A stretch of DNA of 43,418 nucleotides from Pseudoflavonifractor sp. An184 (GCF_002160305.1 NZ_NFKI01000028.1:1-43418), one strand, 5' to 3'. Numbered from the stretch's first letter, positions 17,188-25,537 are shown. The notes: a model not told the origin generated them from the sequence alone. A program made the numbers and translations.

Positions 17188-17624
17188 GCTTTCGCTGCCT
17201 CGCTCATGTTCAGATACATCCCCATCGTTTTTTCATCGGCACAGGCTACTCGGATCATTTTGGCCAGCATCATCAAATCGTCGATGTATTGGGAATACAC
17301 GCAGAACACATCCTCGTCAGAGTCAAAGTGAAACAGATCCTCACCACTATTGTTTTCCTCAAACTCCCGGATCACGCCCCGGACCAGCCGTTCCCAGTCT
17401 CCGCTGCTGCCGGTCAGTCCCAGCCGGCAGAATTCTTCTGTCCGGAACCCGTCACTGATCTTCAGCAGAAGGGAGATGGCATAGGGGTGGTGGGGAATGA
17501 GAAAGAATGGCGCGATCTGCTCCGGCTTCACCCAGATTTTGAAGGGCGGACGCGGATCGGGTATCCAGGGCAGCATCTCCCACTGGTCGTCCGGTCTGTT
17601 TCCGTATTGGGAAAAGTCTTTCAT
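17184..17624 (-). CDS. Imm51-like immunity protein
   Basis: 146 residues from the ATG at 17622-17624 (MKDFSQYGNRPDDQW), five bases after GAGGG. An upstream ATG overlaps the preceding stop and lacks a ribosome site. The C-terminal half carries the feature I associate with Imm51: G-S-S-G-D-W-E-R-L, then DLFHFDSDEDVFCVYS and a helix DDLMMLAKMI. In Imm51 the equivalent F-D-S-E-x-x-M-F-x-A-Y-S motif marks the family. Function is presumed toxin neutralisation by binding. Confidence 0.6.
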   Translation of the reverse strand: MKDFSQYGNRPDDQWEMLPWIPDPRPPFKIWVKPEQIAPFFLIPHHPYAISLLLKISDGFRTEEFCRLGLTGSSGDWERLVRGVIREFEENNSGEDLFHFDSDEDVFCVYSQYIDDLMMLAKMIRVACADEKTMGMYLNMSEAAKA

Positions 17625-17647
17625 GTAATCCCTCGCTTCCCGGCACA

Positions 17648-18106
17648 TCAGCAGCCTAGTTGTCCTCCGTTTACCGGGCGGAAGATCCTTCGGCCCGCCA
17701 GCAGTTCCTCCAGCTTTTTGGCCAGCGCCTCCACAATGGCGTGGCAGGGATTCTCAACCCCCACGATCTCCAGCTTTTGCAGCTCGACGCAGTGGAGCGT
17801 TCCATAGAAGCCCAGCATGAAGTCCGTCAATTCAGCAATCATCCCATAGCCTTCCATGTTGCTCACATCCGTCTGACCTTCTTTTGCGGTCATCAGCCCA
17901 ATGATCCCCACCGCCACGGTGAAAGCGCCGCAGCAGGAGTGCTCAGTCTGCATCCCAAGGCCCATGACGGAGAACATTTTCCGGGTCTCCTCGGACAAAT
18001 TCAGATGGTAATATTCATTGCAGGCCATGAACATCGCCTCGGCGCAGGTCAGTTCCGTGCCGATGTGGTAGTGGTTGACCAGTTCATAGAGTTTCATTGT
18101 TGCCAT
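17648..18106 (-). CDS. C_GCAxxG_C_C-type (redox-like) protein
   Basis: 152 residues from the ATG at 18104-18106; GGAG lies six bases upstream. The conserved cysteine layout of the C_GCAxxG_C_C family is visible: ELTCAEAM near the N-terminus, then CCGAFTVAVGIIG, GTLHC and NPC towards the end. Members are small helical proteins suspected of redox or metal binding and are common in Clostridia. It overlaps the preceding NADAR gene by 13 bases. Its role in an immunity array is unclear; it could be a housekeeping-type gene caught in the array. Confidence 0.65.
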   Translation of the reverse strand: MATMKLYELVNHYHIGTELTCAEAMFMACNEYYHLNLSEETRKMFSVMGLGMQTEHSCCGAFTVAVGIIGLMTAKEGQTDVSNMEGYGMIAELTDFMLGFYGTLHCVELQKLEIVGVENPCHAIVEALAKKLEELLAGRRIFRPVNGGQLGC

Positions 18107-18963
18107 ACCATACTCCAATCGCAAAGCATTTCATTCTGTGTCACTCTGCGCAGCTCGTCCCGCACCTCCATCAGCGCAAAGCCCAGCAGGTTTTGTCCAC
18201 GCCACTTCGTGGGGTCCTGAGCCTCCGGGGAGCTGGCCGCGAGGCGGATGCCCCAGATGTTGTCATAGGGGCTGGCCTCCACCAGTACGCTGTCCCCGGT
18301 GGAAAGGAGAAACTCCCGCAGTTCGCGGTTCTGGCTGAATTTGTGCCAGTTGCCAAGCAGCACAATGGCGTACTTGAACTTGTCCCATACCTTCTGCTCA
18401 AAGCCCCGCACCTTGCGGCCCAGAGCCTTGATCTGCTTTTGGTCGCTGCATTTCAAAATCTGGTCCCGGATCTCTTTGTCGCCGAACAGCTCGGCCTTAG
18501 CAGCCATCATATACTGCTCCATGCAGAGGTAGGAGTCAGCCGTCGTATAGAAGTCCTCCATCCACCACTGGCTGAGGCAGCTTTTTGTCAGCTGGCCGTC
18601 CTCGGATAGCTGATGGCCCCAGAACAGGCACAGCTCCCGCTTCCGCCCGGCGGCAAACTCCTGCTGGAGCCACTGGCGGGTGTACTTTGGCTGGCCTTCC
18701 GGCTGCCACGCATCCACCAAGAAGTCACCATGCTCCAGTACCTCGCTGCTGTCCTCGTCATCCCACCAGCCCTTCCAGGTCACCGGCTCGGGAAAGAGAG
18801 TGCGGTATTCCGTCCGCTCCTCCGGGGAGAGGGTGTCCAGCCAATCGCCAAATCGGTCTATGTAATCCTCCCCATAGCCCATGCGCCAGCCAATGGAGTA
18901 TCGCTCGATCTCCCGGTGGGCCAGCCAAGGGGGAGGCATTATTTTCTTATCTTGTAGTGCCAT
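18094..18963 (-). CDS. NADAR-domain protein (ADP-ribose/NAD chemistry)
   Basis: 289 residues. An N-terminal 105-residue extension (WLAHREIERYSIGWRMGYGE...) precedes a NADAR domain at about 110-275: LCLFWGHQ, SCLSQWW, C147-M-E-Q-Y-M-M-A-A-K-A, LFGD, LGRKVRGFEQKVWD, GNWHKFSQN, VLVEASPYDNIWGI and NLLGFALMEVR. NADAR domains act on N-glycosidic bonds; members include YbiA-type hydrolases and enzymes that remove ADP-ribose from guanine in DNA and counteract DarT-type toxins. The core residues look intact. Near an RNA 2'-phosphotransferase that also handles ADP-ribose, a damage-reversal role is plausible (inference). Confidence 0.88.
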   Translation of the reverse strand: MALQDKKIMPPPWLAHREIERYSIGWRMGYGEDYIDRFGDWLDTLSPEERTEYRTLFPEPVTWKGWWDDEDSSEVLEHGDFLVDAWQPEGQPKYTRQWLQQEFAAGRKRELCLFWGHQLSEDGQLTKSCLSQWWMEDFYTTADSYLCMEQYMMAAKAELFGDKEIRDQILKCSDQKQIKALGRKVRGFEQKVWDKFKYAIVLLGNWHKFSQNRELREFLLSTGDSVLVEASPYDNIWGIRLAASSPEAQDPTKWRGQNLLGFALMEVRDELRRVTQNEMLCDWSMVWQQ

Positions 18964-18973
18964 ATTGTTTTCC

Positions 18974-19573
18974 TCATTTCTCTTGCAGCTTCTTCAGCAG
19001 CTTCACGATCCGCTCCCGGTTCTTTGCGGTTTTCATGAAGGTGGGGAGGTGGTCGGCCTGAGTCTTTTTCTGGCTACCCGATGGCTTTTCCCGCAGGTCG
19101 GCGCTGAGATAGTCGATCAGATAGGCAAGGTGTTCCCGGTTTAGGGCCCAGACTGGTTTACCCTGGAATGAGGTCAAAAACCACAGTTCCAGGCCGAACC
19201 AGGGGTCCTTGCCGCCCTGAATCTCCGCGCCATAGGAGAAAGCCTCCGCCGTCTTGTGTACCTCGCCCGGCATGGTTGCCCCGCAATAGGGGCAGGCCAC
19301 ATGGAGGACGGGAAAGTGTTGTTTTGCCTCATCTTCAATATCCACCCGGTAGTATCTTCCGCAGTTTTTGCACTGGTTATGGACATCGTAGCGGTAGACC
19401 GTCCGATCCTGCGTCATCCGATAGCCGCAGCTCAGGCACCGGAAATAGGCGTTGTCATCATCCGCTGTCACCACACCTGCGCCGTGGCACTTGGGGCATT
19501 TCACCTGGATGCCGGTGGTGAGGGCGCTGTAGGCACTGTGGGTGAAATAGGGTTCATCAACGATTCGGCTCAT
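18974..19573 (-). CDS. Double zinc-ribbon protein
   Basis: 199 residues from the ATG at 19571-19573 (MSRIVDEPYF). Two CxxC-CxxC ribbons: C26/C29 with C46/C49, and C68/C71 with C94/C97, followed by a helical C-terminus rich in Lys (KTAKNRERIVKLLKKLQEK). GGAG lies 13 bases upstream, longer than usual; a GTG at 19583-19585 is too close to it to be used. It probably binds zinc and may bind nucleic acid; no specific family name is offered. Confidence 0.65.
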   Translation of the reverse strand: MSRIVDEPYFTHSAYSALTTGIQVKCPKCHGAGVVTADDDNAYFRCLSCGYRMTQDRTVYRYDVHNQCKNCGRYYRVDIEDEAKQHFPVLHVACPYCGATMPGEVHKTAEAFSYGAEIQGGKDPWFGLELWFLTSFQGKPVWALNREHLAYLIDYLSADLREKPSGSQKKTQADHLPTFMKTAKNRERIVKLLKKLQEK

Positions 19574-19604
19574 GCGCCCACACACTCCTTTCGGGTAATT
19601 ACTT

Positions 19605-20204
19605 TCACAGCCGAAACCGGAATGATTTCAAATCTTTTGTTTTGATTGTCAGATCCGAAACGCTCTCTTGCAGGAGCTTTACCTGTTCCAAATATTCCGC
19701 AGGTGCGTGGATCTGCTCCAGATAGCCTGCATAGCGGATAATCTGATCCAGCGCCCGTTTCCTGTATTTTGCGATTTCCCCCAAATGGGAATAACTGCGG
19801 CCTGACACATAGCTTGGAACATCGATAGACCGAATTGTTTCTATATCAAGCGCCCCATGCTCCTCTTTCTCAGATTTAATGGTGGCCAGCATATCTTCCG
19901 CGGAAAAACGGATGCCGCGCTCGCAGAGAAACCGCAGTTCATCAAACAGGTGGTTCGCCACAAAATGTTCAGCCAAGGGCTCAAAAATTACATCATCCTG
20001 ATACCAGCCTCCGTGGGCGCAGGAGATCAGTTCACGGTAACGCTTATCTGCGATCCACTGGCGCAGTATCTCTTTGCTCCCGCGCATCCATGCGTCCAGT
20101 CGGGCTTTTGTTTCTTCGGGGCTATCATAGGCTGTTCCATAGCAGGGCAGACCATTGGCTTTCAGCCACTTGGTCACTGCCTTGCTGAATTTCGTGTAGC
20201 TCAA
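19605..20204 (-). CDS. Uncharacterised 199-residue protein with TTG start
   Basis: No ATG is suitably placed. GGAGG at 20212-20216 sits eight bases before a TTG at 20202-20204, which sets the start (L/M-SYTKFSKAVTKWLKANG). A further TTG five codons upstream overlaps the ribosome site. The protein is helical, with HGGWYQDDVIFEPLAEHF in the middle and a C-terminal helix bundle. Family unknown. A TTG start usually means lower expression than the ATG-started neighbours. Confidence 0.6.
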   Translation of the reverse strand: MSYTKFSKAVTKWLKANGLPCYGTAYDSPEETKARLDAWMRGSKEILRQWIADKRYRELISCAHGGWYQDDVIFEPLAEHFVANHLFDELRFLCERGIRFSAEDMLATIKSEKEEHGALDIETIRSIDVPSYVSGRSYSHLGEIAKYRKRALDQIIRYAGYLEQIHAPAEYLEQVKLLQESVSDLTIKTKDLKSFRFRL

Positions 20205-20241
20205 TGTACGCCCCTCCAATCAAAAGCCCACACTTATTGTC

Positions 20242-20601
20242 TTATGCTTTCAGTTTCTCTTTCTCCTGACTTATTGTTCTTTCGAGTATATCGATAAACC
20301 TTCCTTCATCGAAATCGCTCTCATAGAAAATTGCTTGCGGGTCACCACTCTTGTTTAATTGAAAAGCAATTCGTCCCCGTCCTCGATCTATTTGGTAATA
20401 CTTTGGCCAAGGCATATATGGATTGGTTTCCTTATTTGCAACGCCATGCTCAATATAATAATAGCTTCCAAAATCCGAGTGCTGCAGGCCGAAAATTAGG
20501 AGGAGCGATCCATAGTCAAAATAAAAATTATTTCCGCGAGCCAGAAATCCATTCCTTTTGAATATATCCCTGCACAGTTTTTGAAACTCTTTTTTGTTCA
20601 T
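20242..20601 (-). CDS. DUF4304-like protein
   Basis: 119 residues, ATG at 20599-20601 after GAGGAGAATCGAGC. The pattern fits DUF4304: a helical start, FKRNGFLARGNNFYFDYG, strand LLLIFGLQHSDFGSYYYIEHGV, later RGRGRIAFQL and a C-terminal helix. DUF4304 proteins occur in immunity loci and have no known activity. The gene is visibly AT-richer than the leucine-rich-repeat gene before it. Confidence 0.6.
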   Translation of the reverse strand: MNKKEFQKLCRDIFKRNGFLARGNNFYFDYGSLLLIFGLQHSDFGSYYYIEHGVANKETNPYMPWPKYYQIDRGRGRIAFQLNKSGDPQAIFYESDFDEGRFIDILERTISQEKEKLKA

Positions 20602-20613
20602 GCTCGATTCTCC

Positions 20614-22095
20614 TCAAAAATCACGAAGTTCCTCAAACTTCTCGATCAGCACATCTTTCTGGAGCGTGTCGCCTGGCAGGGCATCCAGGATACCCCGCAG
20701 GGCTATATAGATTTCATCCCGCTCCTCGGTTTCGATAAAGCCCATCTTGTTGAAGGTCTGGGTGTAGGCTGTCACCGCATCCATCGCCTGGGCCTGGGCG
20801 TCCTCGCCCGGTTCAGCGGCCAGTTTCATCAGCTGGGAACGGGTCTTGCGGTATTGATTGGCTGCCTTTTTCGCAGCGGAGGCGGGGATATGCTCCGCAC
20901 CGTCCCAGCCTCGGAATGGATTATCCAGGTTTTGCGCCAGCCACTCCGGTTTCCGGGGCTTGGTGATCCACAGATCCATTCCCGGCTTGCCTTTCCAGAG
21001 CTGCTTTGCCGCTTTTGCTGCCGTCTCCGGCAGGCTGGTCATCCAGAACCAGCGAAGTTCCGGCATCTGTTCCGGGGTGGGGATGTCGTCCGCCCCGAAA
21101 CCGAACAGGTCGAAGGTGGAGAGGTTCGTCAGTTCCCGGAACCCTCGCACAGCGGAGAAGTTCCCCAGGTTTCCCGGCGCACCCCAGAGCCTCAGTTCCT
21201 TCAGGTGGGGATGAACAGCAGCCAGTCCGGTCAGATCAAAGTCCTTCAGCTCGATGCCATGCAGCCCCCGTAGGTTCGGCAGTTCCGTGTGCGGGCGGTA
21301 TTCCCCGATAAATTGGAGGGTCAAACCGCTGCCATCTTCGGGGGCATGGATGGTACAGGCGTCCAGCCCCTTGTTCTGGAACAGGAGCTGCTCCGTTCCC
21401 TCACACAGCCACAGCTCCTCCAGCCCGGTCATGTCCAGCATCAGCTTTCTGATGCTGGTGCCCCGCAGATCAAGTGTCCTCTGACCGTGGTTCAGCAAAG
21501 TCACTTCATCGACAAAGGGGTTTTCCCGCAAAAACTCCAGCAGATCCGGGTGCCATCGCTCGCAGATGAGGGTGGAGAGGCAAGGCAGCGCCTTTAGTTC
21601 CAGCGCCGAATCGAATGGTTCGTACTGGTCCGTCACCCGATGGCTGCTGACCTTCACCGGGATACCGCCGATCTCCGTTTGCTCGTCACTGTCCATGGCC
21701 ACCTTGAAGGCCCGCCGCCGTTCCTCCGGAATGGCCTGCCACCGGATCTGGAGGTACACATCATAGCCGTCACTCCAGCCTCCATAGGAGCGGCAGGGCT
21801 GGTCGGTGAAGGGCGGAAGTGTGCCCACCAGCTTATACTGGGGTGGGACCTCCAACGGCACCCGCAGCAGGTGAAGGTTACGGGGCCAGTACATGAAGTC
21901 CTTGTAGAGCGGGCGGAGATGGGGCAGTTCCTCCGCAGTCAGAGGGGCGTCGCCCACCCAATCCAGAGAGAGGACCACCGCCCAAGATTCTTTGCTCACC
22001 GTGTCCGGCGGCGCAATATAGGCCACCTGGCAGGCGGTGTAGCGTTTCAGATATTGGTTATAGACTGTATAGACCTCTCCGGCGCTGGCTTTCAT
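20614..22095 (-). CDS. Leucine-rich-repeat protein with Imm26-like N-terminus
   Basis: 493 residues, ATG at 22093-22095 after GAGGAGCG. Residues 1-130 (GEVYTVYNQYLKRYTACQVAYI ... LYKDFMYW) vaguely resemble Imm26 immunity proteins, in which G-D-x-[FY] and a C-Q-V strand open the fold; this is weak. Residues about 195-345 contain irregular leucine-rich repeats (LDLRGTSIRKLMLDMTGLEELWL; LPNLRGLHGIELKDFDL; HLKELRLWGAPGNL; ELTNLSTFDLFGF). The C-terminal 120 residues are helical. A binding role is likely. A second leucine-rich-repeat gene lies two genes upstream. Confidence 0.7.
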   Translation of the reverse strand: MKASAGEVYTVYNQYLKRYTACQVAYIAPPDTVSKESWAVVLSLDWVGDAPLTAEELPHLRPLYKDFMYWPRNLHLLRVPLEVPPQYKLVGTLPPFTDQPCRSYGGWSDGYDVYLQIRWQAIPEERRRAFKVAMDSDEQTEIGGIPVKVSSHRVTDQYEPFDSALELKALPCLSTLICERWHPDLLEFLRENPFVDEVTLLNHGQRTLDLRGTSIRKLMLDMTGLEELWLCEGTEQLLFQNKGLDACTIHAPEDGSGLTLQFIGEYRPHTELPNLRGLHGIELKDFDLTGLAAVHPHLKELRLWGAPGNLGNFSAVRGFRELTNLSTFDLFGFGADDIPTPEQMPELRWFWMTSLPETAAKAAKQLWKGKPGMDLWITKPRKPEWLAQNLDNPFRGWDGAEHIPASAAKKAANQYRKTRSQLMKLAAEPGEDAQAQAMDAVTAYTQTFNKMGFIETEERDEIYIALRGILDALPGDTLQKDVLIEKFEELRDF

Positions 22096-22110
22096 GGCGC
22101 TACGCTCCTC

Positions 22111-22347
22111 TCATTCGTTCTTTTCCAGATAGAATCCCCATACACAGTTGGAGAACTCCCCGGCGGCAAAGCGGTGGATCTGCCCGTCAATCTCTACCTG
22201 CCAGACCTCGAAGGTATGGTCTTGGTGATAGATCGGGTCTTGGACTTTTACTCGCTTGCCGGTGGTTTGCCAGTCGTAGTCAAAAATGTTCACACCGAAC
22301 AATTTGCATTGACCGTCTGGGCCAAAGGTTTCATATTCCCATGCCAT
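22111..22347 (-). CDS. Small uncharacterised protein, 78 residues
   Basis: ATG at 22345-22347 (MAWEYETFGPDGQ) after GAGGCATCAC. Beta-rich sequence with SH3-like feel: GKRVKVQDPIYHQDHTFEVWQVEIDG. No family recognised. It lies between the two leucine-rich-repeat genes with gaps of about 8 and 15 bases. Confidence 0.55.
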   Translation of the reverse strand: MAWEYETFGPDGQCKLFGVNIFDYDWQTTGKRVKVQDPIYHQDHTFEVWQVEIDGQIHRFAAGEFSNCVWGFYLEKNE

Positions 22348-22355
22348 GTGATGCC

Positions 22356-23315
22356 TCACAATCCCGTGCGCTGCCAGCCGTCCAGCCGCTCCTGCACCGC
22401 GTCGATCCTCCAGCCCTCGCCCACACGCTTCATGAGAAAGCGGCGGTCAAAGCCGGTGTTTTTCTCCCTGGTGTAGATGTAGAGCTTGTTCTTGGTGATC
22501 TGCTCCGCGTCAAGGAATTCTTCCCCGTTGTAGGTGCCCTGGGCGCTGTATGAGAGGCCCAGAGGCCGGTAGCCCGGACGGGGCTTTTCGCTCACATACT
22601 TTTCCCAGATCGCCAGCAGGCGGGGCACAGCCTGGGCATCCTCAAACCCGGCCTGCTCCATGTACTGCTCCCATTCTGTCATTTCCGAAAAGAAAGCGGA
22701 CAACACCCTGCGGCATTCCGCCGCCGCCTGTTCGTCCAGCGGGACGGGCTTTTTGGCCTTTTCCCGCTGGAGCTGGGAGAAGTGTTCCATCTGCTCCTTG
22801 GTGAATTGCACATGGGCCACCGGCTCGATGCGGTTGTTGCCAGCGATGGCCAGCAGGCCCTCATAGGTAACGGCGGTATGGTCGATCTGGATGTGGGAGA
22901 GCTTGGGGATGGAGGCCGCCTGGAGCAGACCGGCATCATCCAGCCCGGTGCGGTTGAGTGTCAGAAGGTCCAGCTTGCAGCCTTGCAAGGCGGGCAGGCC
23001 GCTACCGTGGATGGCGGCGTTGCCGTCCAGCAGCAGATAGCGCAGCTTGGGCATAGCGGAAAAAACGGGGAAACAGGCATCAGTGAGCGCACTGTCCTCT
23101 ACGCCGAAGTTGGCCATGCTTTTATGCCCAGCAAAGGGGGCAAGCAGTTCATCGGTCACCGGATAGCCTTTCACATGAAAGCCCACCAGGGTGTAAGCGG
23201 CCAGCTGCTCCATGATCTCTGCGGTCAGCTCCGGGACTTCAAATTGCTTTTCTCCGTCTAAGGTCAGGACACCGCTCTCCCAGTTCACTGTCCGCGCCCG
23301 TTTTGGCCAATCCAT
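22356..23315 (-). CDS. Leucine-rich-repeat plus NTF2-fold immunity-type protein
   Basis: 319 residues, ATG at 23313-23315 after GGAGGGAAGCAGCG. Residues about 40-165 contain leucine-rich repeats (MPKLRYLLLDGNAAIHGSGL; CKLDLLTLNRTGLDDAGLL; IPKLSHIQIDHTAVTYEGL). Residues about 180-319 look like an NTF2 fold: helix AAECRRVLSAFFSEMTEWEQYM, then YSAQGTYNGEEFLDAEQI, KLYIYTREKNTGFDRRFLMKRVGEGWRIDAVQ. NTF2-fold immunity proteins are established members of toxin-immunity loci. The fusion with leucine-rich repeats looks unusual but may be known. Confidence 0.7.
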   Translation of the reverse strand: MDWPKRARTVNWESGVLTLDGEKQFEVPELTAEIMEQLAAYTLVGFHVKGYPVTDELLAPFAGHKSMANFGVEDSALTDACFPVFSAMPKLRYLLLDGNAAIHGSGLPALQGCKLDLLTLNRTGLDDAGLLQAASIPKLSHIQIDHTAVTYEGLLAIAGNNRIEPVAHVQFTKEQMEHFSQLQREKAKKPVPLDEQAAAECRRVLSAFFSEMTEWEQYMEQAGFEDAQAVPRLLAIWEKYVSEKPRPGYRPLGLSYSAQGTYNGEEFLDAEQITKNKLYIYTREKNTGFDRRFLMKRVGEGWRIDAVQERLDGWQRTGL

Positions 23316-23329
23316 CGCTGCTTCCCTCC

Positions 23330-24061
23330 TTACGCCTGCTCCTTGTAGCTGGCTTCAATGTCGATGAAGCGCACATACACGGCGCAGATTTCACCTTTCG
23401 CGTCATAGCCGAAGTAGACCGGATAGTAGCCGTCCCCCCAGCCAGAGGCAAAGATGGGCAGATTGCAGTCCGTGTCAGGCACCGTCCAGTTGAGCCAGTC
23501 GCCGCAGTCTCCCTGATATTTGGGGTAGGCTTTGGCGTTTTCCTCCAGGAGATCGCAGAACAGGTCGTTGTAGGGGTCAATGTCCGGGTCTTCTTCCAAA
23601 CGCTTGGCCCAGTAGGTCTTGAAGGCCGCCTGGGTCTGGATGTCCGCAACACAGCCCATTCCAGCGTCTACGCCAAAGCCAAAATACTCGTCCTCGCCCA
23701 ATTCCTCGTCCAGATCCTCTTTGCCGGTCATGCCCAGCTCATAGCGGACAGGCTTTTCCCGGCTAACTTCCACCTTGACACAGGCATAGCGGTCACCATA
23801 TTTCTCACTGGGCACCACACAGATCTTTACAGGATAAGTCCCGGCGGGGATTGTCTGTATAAAGGGCGGTGTGTCCTCCAGCTCCACCAGCGGATCGCAG
23901 GCGAAAATTGTTCCGGTAGGAAAGAGGACGGCCCCGATGTCCAGCACATCCACGCCCATATTCCCAATCACTTTCTCAGTGAAATGAGCGTCCAGGTCCG
24001 TTTTGCAGGCCAGTTTGTCCTTAACGGATTCATATTTGTTCAGCCATTCTGTTGTCGGCAT
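23330..24061 (-). CDS. DUF4241 family protein
   Basis: 243 residues from the ATG at 24059-24061, eight bases after AGGAGG; an extension of 11 codons is dropped. DUF4241 signatures: GTIFACDPLVEL, a strand-rich middle with PAGTYPVKICV, then GFGVDAGMGCVADIQTQAAF and a final GDGYYPVYFGYDAKGEICAVYVRF. The family is a stand-alone immunity-type protein, mostly beta. No enzymatic residues can be named with confidence. Confidence 0.82.
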   Translation of the reverse strand: MPTTEWLNKYESVKDKLACKTDLDAHFTEKVIGNMGVDVLDIGAVLFPTGTIFACDPLVELEDTPPFIQTIPAGTYPVKICVVPSEKYGDRYACVKVEVSREKPVRYELGMTGKEDLDEELGEDEYFGFGVDAGMGCVADIQTQAAFKTYWAKRLEEDPDIDPYNDLFCDLLEENAKAYPKYQGDCGDWLNWTVPDTDCNLPIFASGWGDGYYPVYFGYDAKGEICAVYVRFIDIEASYKEQA

Positions 24062-24097
24062 ACTCGTTTCCTCCTGTTGATTTGGTTTGAGCATAGG

Positions 24098-24454
24098 TCA
24101 GCTCTCTACGATGCGAACCTGTTTTCCTCCAATTTCAAATTCCAGCTTTACGCCATAGTCCGCCGCCCAAGCAGGGCACTTGCTGAGCAGGGCCAGGATG
24201 TGCTCATCCGGCTCCCGGCCAAGGGTCACACGCAAGATTACGGGCCAGCCACCATATTCCTTTTGAAACTCCTCACTCTGGGTGTGGTTCAGATAGCCCT
24301 CCATCTTGTCCAGCAGGGCCTTCTGCGTTTCCGGGGAGCCGTCAATAAAGCCATTGCAGACCAAAACCATTACCACTTCTCCCGTTTTGGTTTCTGCCAG
24401 AATGTCGATCTTATCCAGGTCGCCAAACATATTTTCAATGGACATTGTTTTCAC
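24098..24454 (-). CDS. DUF6572 family protein
   Basis: 118 residues. The GTG at 24452-24454 forms a GTGA overlap with the stop of the DUF5713 gene and is used here; an ATG three codons later (24443-24445) is an equal alternative. Pattern: KIDILAETKTGEVVMVLVCNGF, then a helix ETQKALLDKMEGYLNHTQS and a strand VILRVTLGREPDEH. This is the DUF6572 layout (I-D..., loop, helix with K-x-x-x-Y-L). A small alpha/beta protein of unknown activity. Confidence 0.7.
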   Translation of the reverse strand: MKTMSIENMFGDLDKIDILAETKTGEVVMVLVCNGFIDGSPETQKALLDKMEGYLNHTQSEEFQKEYGGWPVILRVTLGREPDEHILALLSKCPAWAADYGVKLEFEIGGKQVRIVES

Positions 24455-24777
24455 CAGTCCCTTTCTCGGATGGCCTCCTCAATATCAATCGGAATGCCGA
24501 ACCACTCCAGAATGTAGGCCACAGTGACTCCAATACAATCCCGGGCCACCGTTTCGATTTCGCTGTCGTTCTCGTCAAACTCCTCCTGGAGATCATTGAT
24601 GCCGCAGACCGCCTCGTCCAGTGTCTCCTGCACCACTTCGATGTCGGTTTCGCCGCTCTCCAACAGGTCGATGACCTTCTGGAGCTCGTCCTTTACCTTA
24701 TCCACCAGAAAAGCAGGATAGTAATCGTCCTGATACATCTCGTCCAGCAGTTTGTAATTGGGGTCAAATGTTTTCAT
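24451..24777 (-). CDS. DUF5713 family protein
   Basis: 108 residues, ATG at 24775-24777 after GGAGCACTTCC. The sequence is a near-textbook member: YKLLDEMYQDDYYPAFLVDKV, DLLESGETDIEVVQETLDEAV, INDLQEEFDENDSEIETVARD and the final EEAIRERDW. All helical and acidic, so it may mimic nucleic acid or bind a basic toxin (inference). Translation is likely coupled to the DUF6572 gene by the overlapping stop/start. Confidence 0.85.
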   Translation of the reverse strand: MKTFDPNYKLLDEMYQDDYYPAFLVDKVKDELQKVIDLLESGETDIEVVQETLDEAVCGINDLQEEFDENDSEIETVARDCIGVTVAYILEWFGIPIDIEEAIRERDW

Positions 24778-24790
24778 GGAAGTGCTCCTT

Positions 24791-25525
24791 TCATTTTTCC
24801 TGTATTACTTGAAGCCTTTCCCGCCACAGCGGTTCTTCAATCATCTCATCGTTTTGGTAAAAATGTTCCTTGTCACGGGCCAGATGATCGGCAAGCGGTG
24901 GTGCGTCTGGCGGGGTGCATACCGTAAAACTGTCCCGATCCGCCCCCTTAATCTCCCGGTTGAGGTAGTACACCCGCCTGGCATCGCGGGAATACCAGTG
25001 ACTGAGCAATTCCCATGAGGGCAGATCTGCCTTGGAAAGTTGCTTACCGTAAGCATAGAGTCGTTTCTCATCCCTGGCAAAATAGGTATCGCCCAACGAG
25101 AGAAAAGAGGAAACTTCTGCGCCTTTGATGATCTTCACCTTGCCGTCTCCGTTGTGGAAGTAGACCTGCCGGCTGTCCTTTGCATATCCCTGTGGCGCAC
25201 CCGAATCGTTCTGGCCATTGTCCAACACCTGGAAGGTTGCCAGCTCTACATCTGGGATTCTCCCGCTGGTAGTGTAGACGGCTGTTTTGTCCATCGCGTA
25301 GGCATAGTTTAACACTCGAAACGATGCCGGGTCTGCTCCACGCAGGCGAATCCCACCGAGAAAGCAGTCCGCAGAGGACTTACCCCAGTAATGCCAGCAG
25401 CAGAAGTCTTTGGGCAAAACACCCTTCAACAAGCCGTTTTCATATAGGCCAGAGAAATAAATGGCTCCATCTTGAAGGAAAAACTCATTGTCCACCGGCT
25501 CTGTATTGGTAATTGGGTGCATCAT
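24791..25525 (-). CDS. DKNYY-repeat protein
   Basis: 244 residues. Repeats of about 25-30 residues run through the protein with the DKNYY motif: YAKDSRQVYFHNGD, YFARDEKRLYAYG, YSRDARRVYYLNR, each followed by a D-x-x-S-F segment (GADPASFRVL; GAEVSSFLSL; GADRDSFTVC). DKNYY proteins form repeated beta structures and occur in immunity loci. Two consecutive ATGs open the gene; GAGG lies 12 bases upstream of the first. No signal peptide, although many relatives have one, so this copy should be cytosolic. Confidence 0.82.
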   Translation of the reverse strand: MMHPITNTEPVDNEFFLQDGAIYFSGLYENGLLKGVLPKDFCCWHYWGKSSADCFLGGIRLRGADPASFRVLNYAYAMDKTAVYTTSGRIPDVELATFQVLDNGQNDSGAPQGYAKDSRQVYFHNGDGKVKIIKGAEVSSFLSLGDTYFARDEKRLYAYGKQLSKADLPSWELLSHWYSRDARRVYYLNREIKGADRDSFTVCTPPDAPPLADHLARDKEHFYQNDEMIEEPLWRERLQVIQEK

Positions 25526-25537
25526 TTTGGTTGCCTC

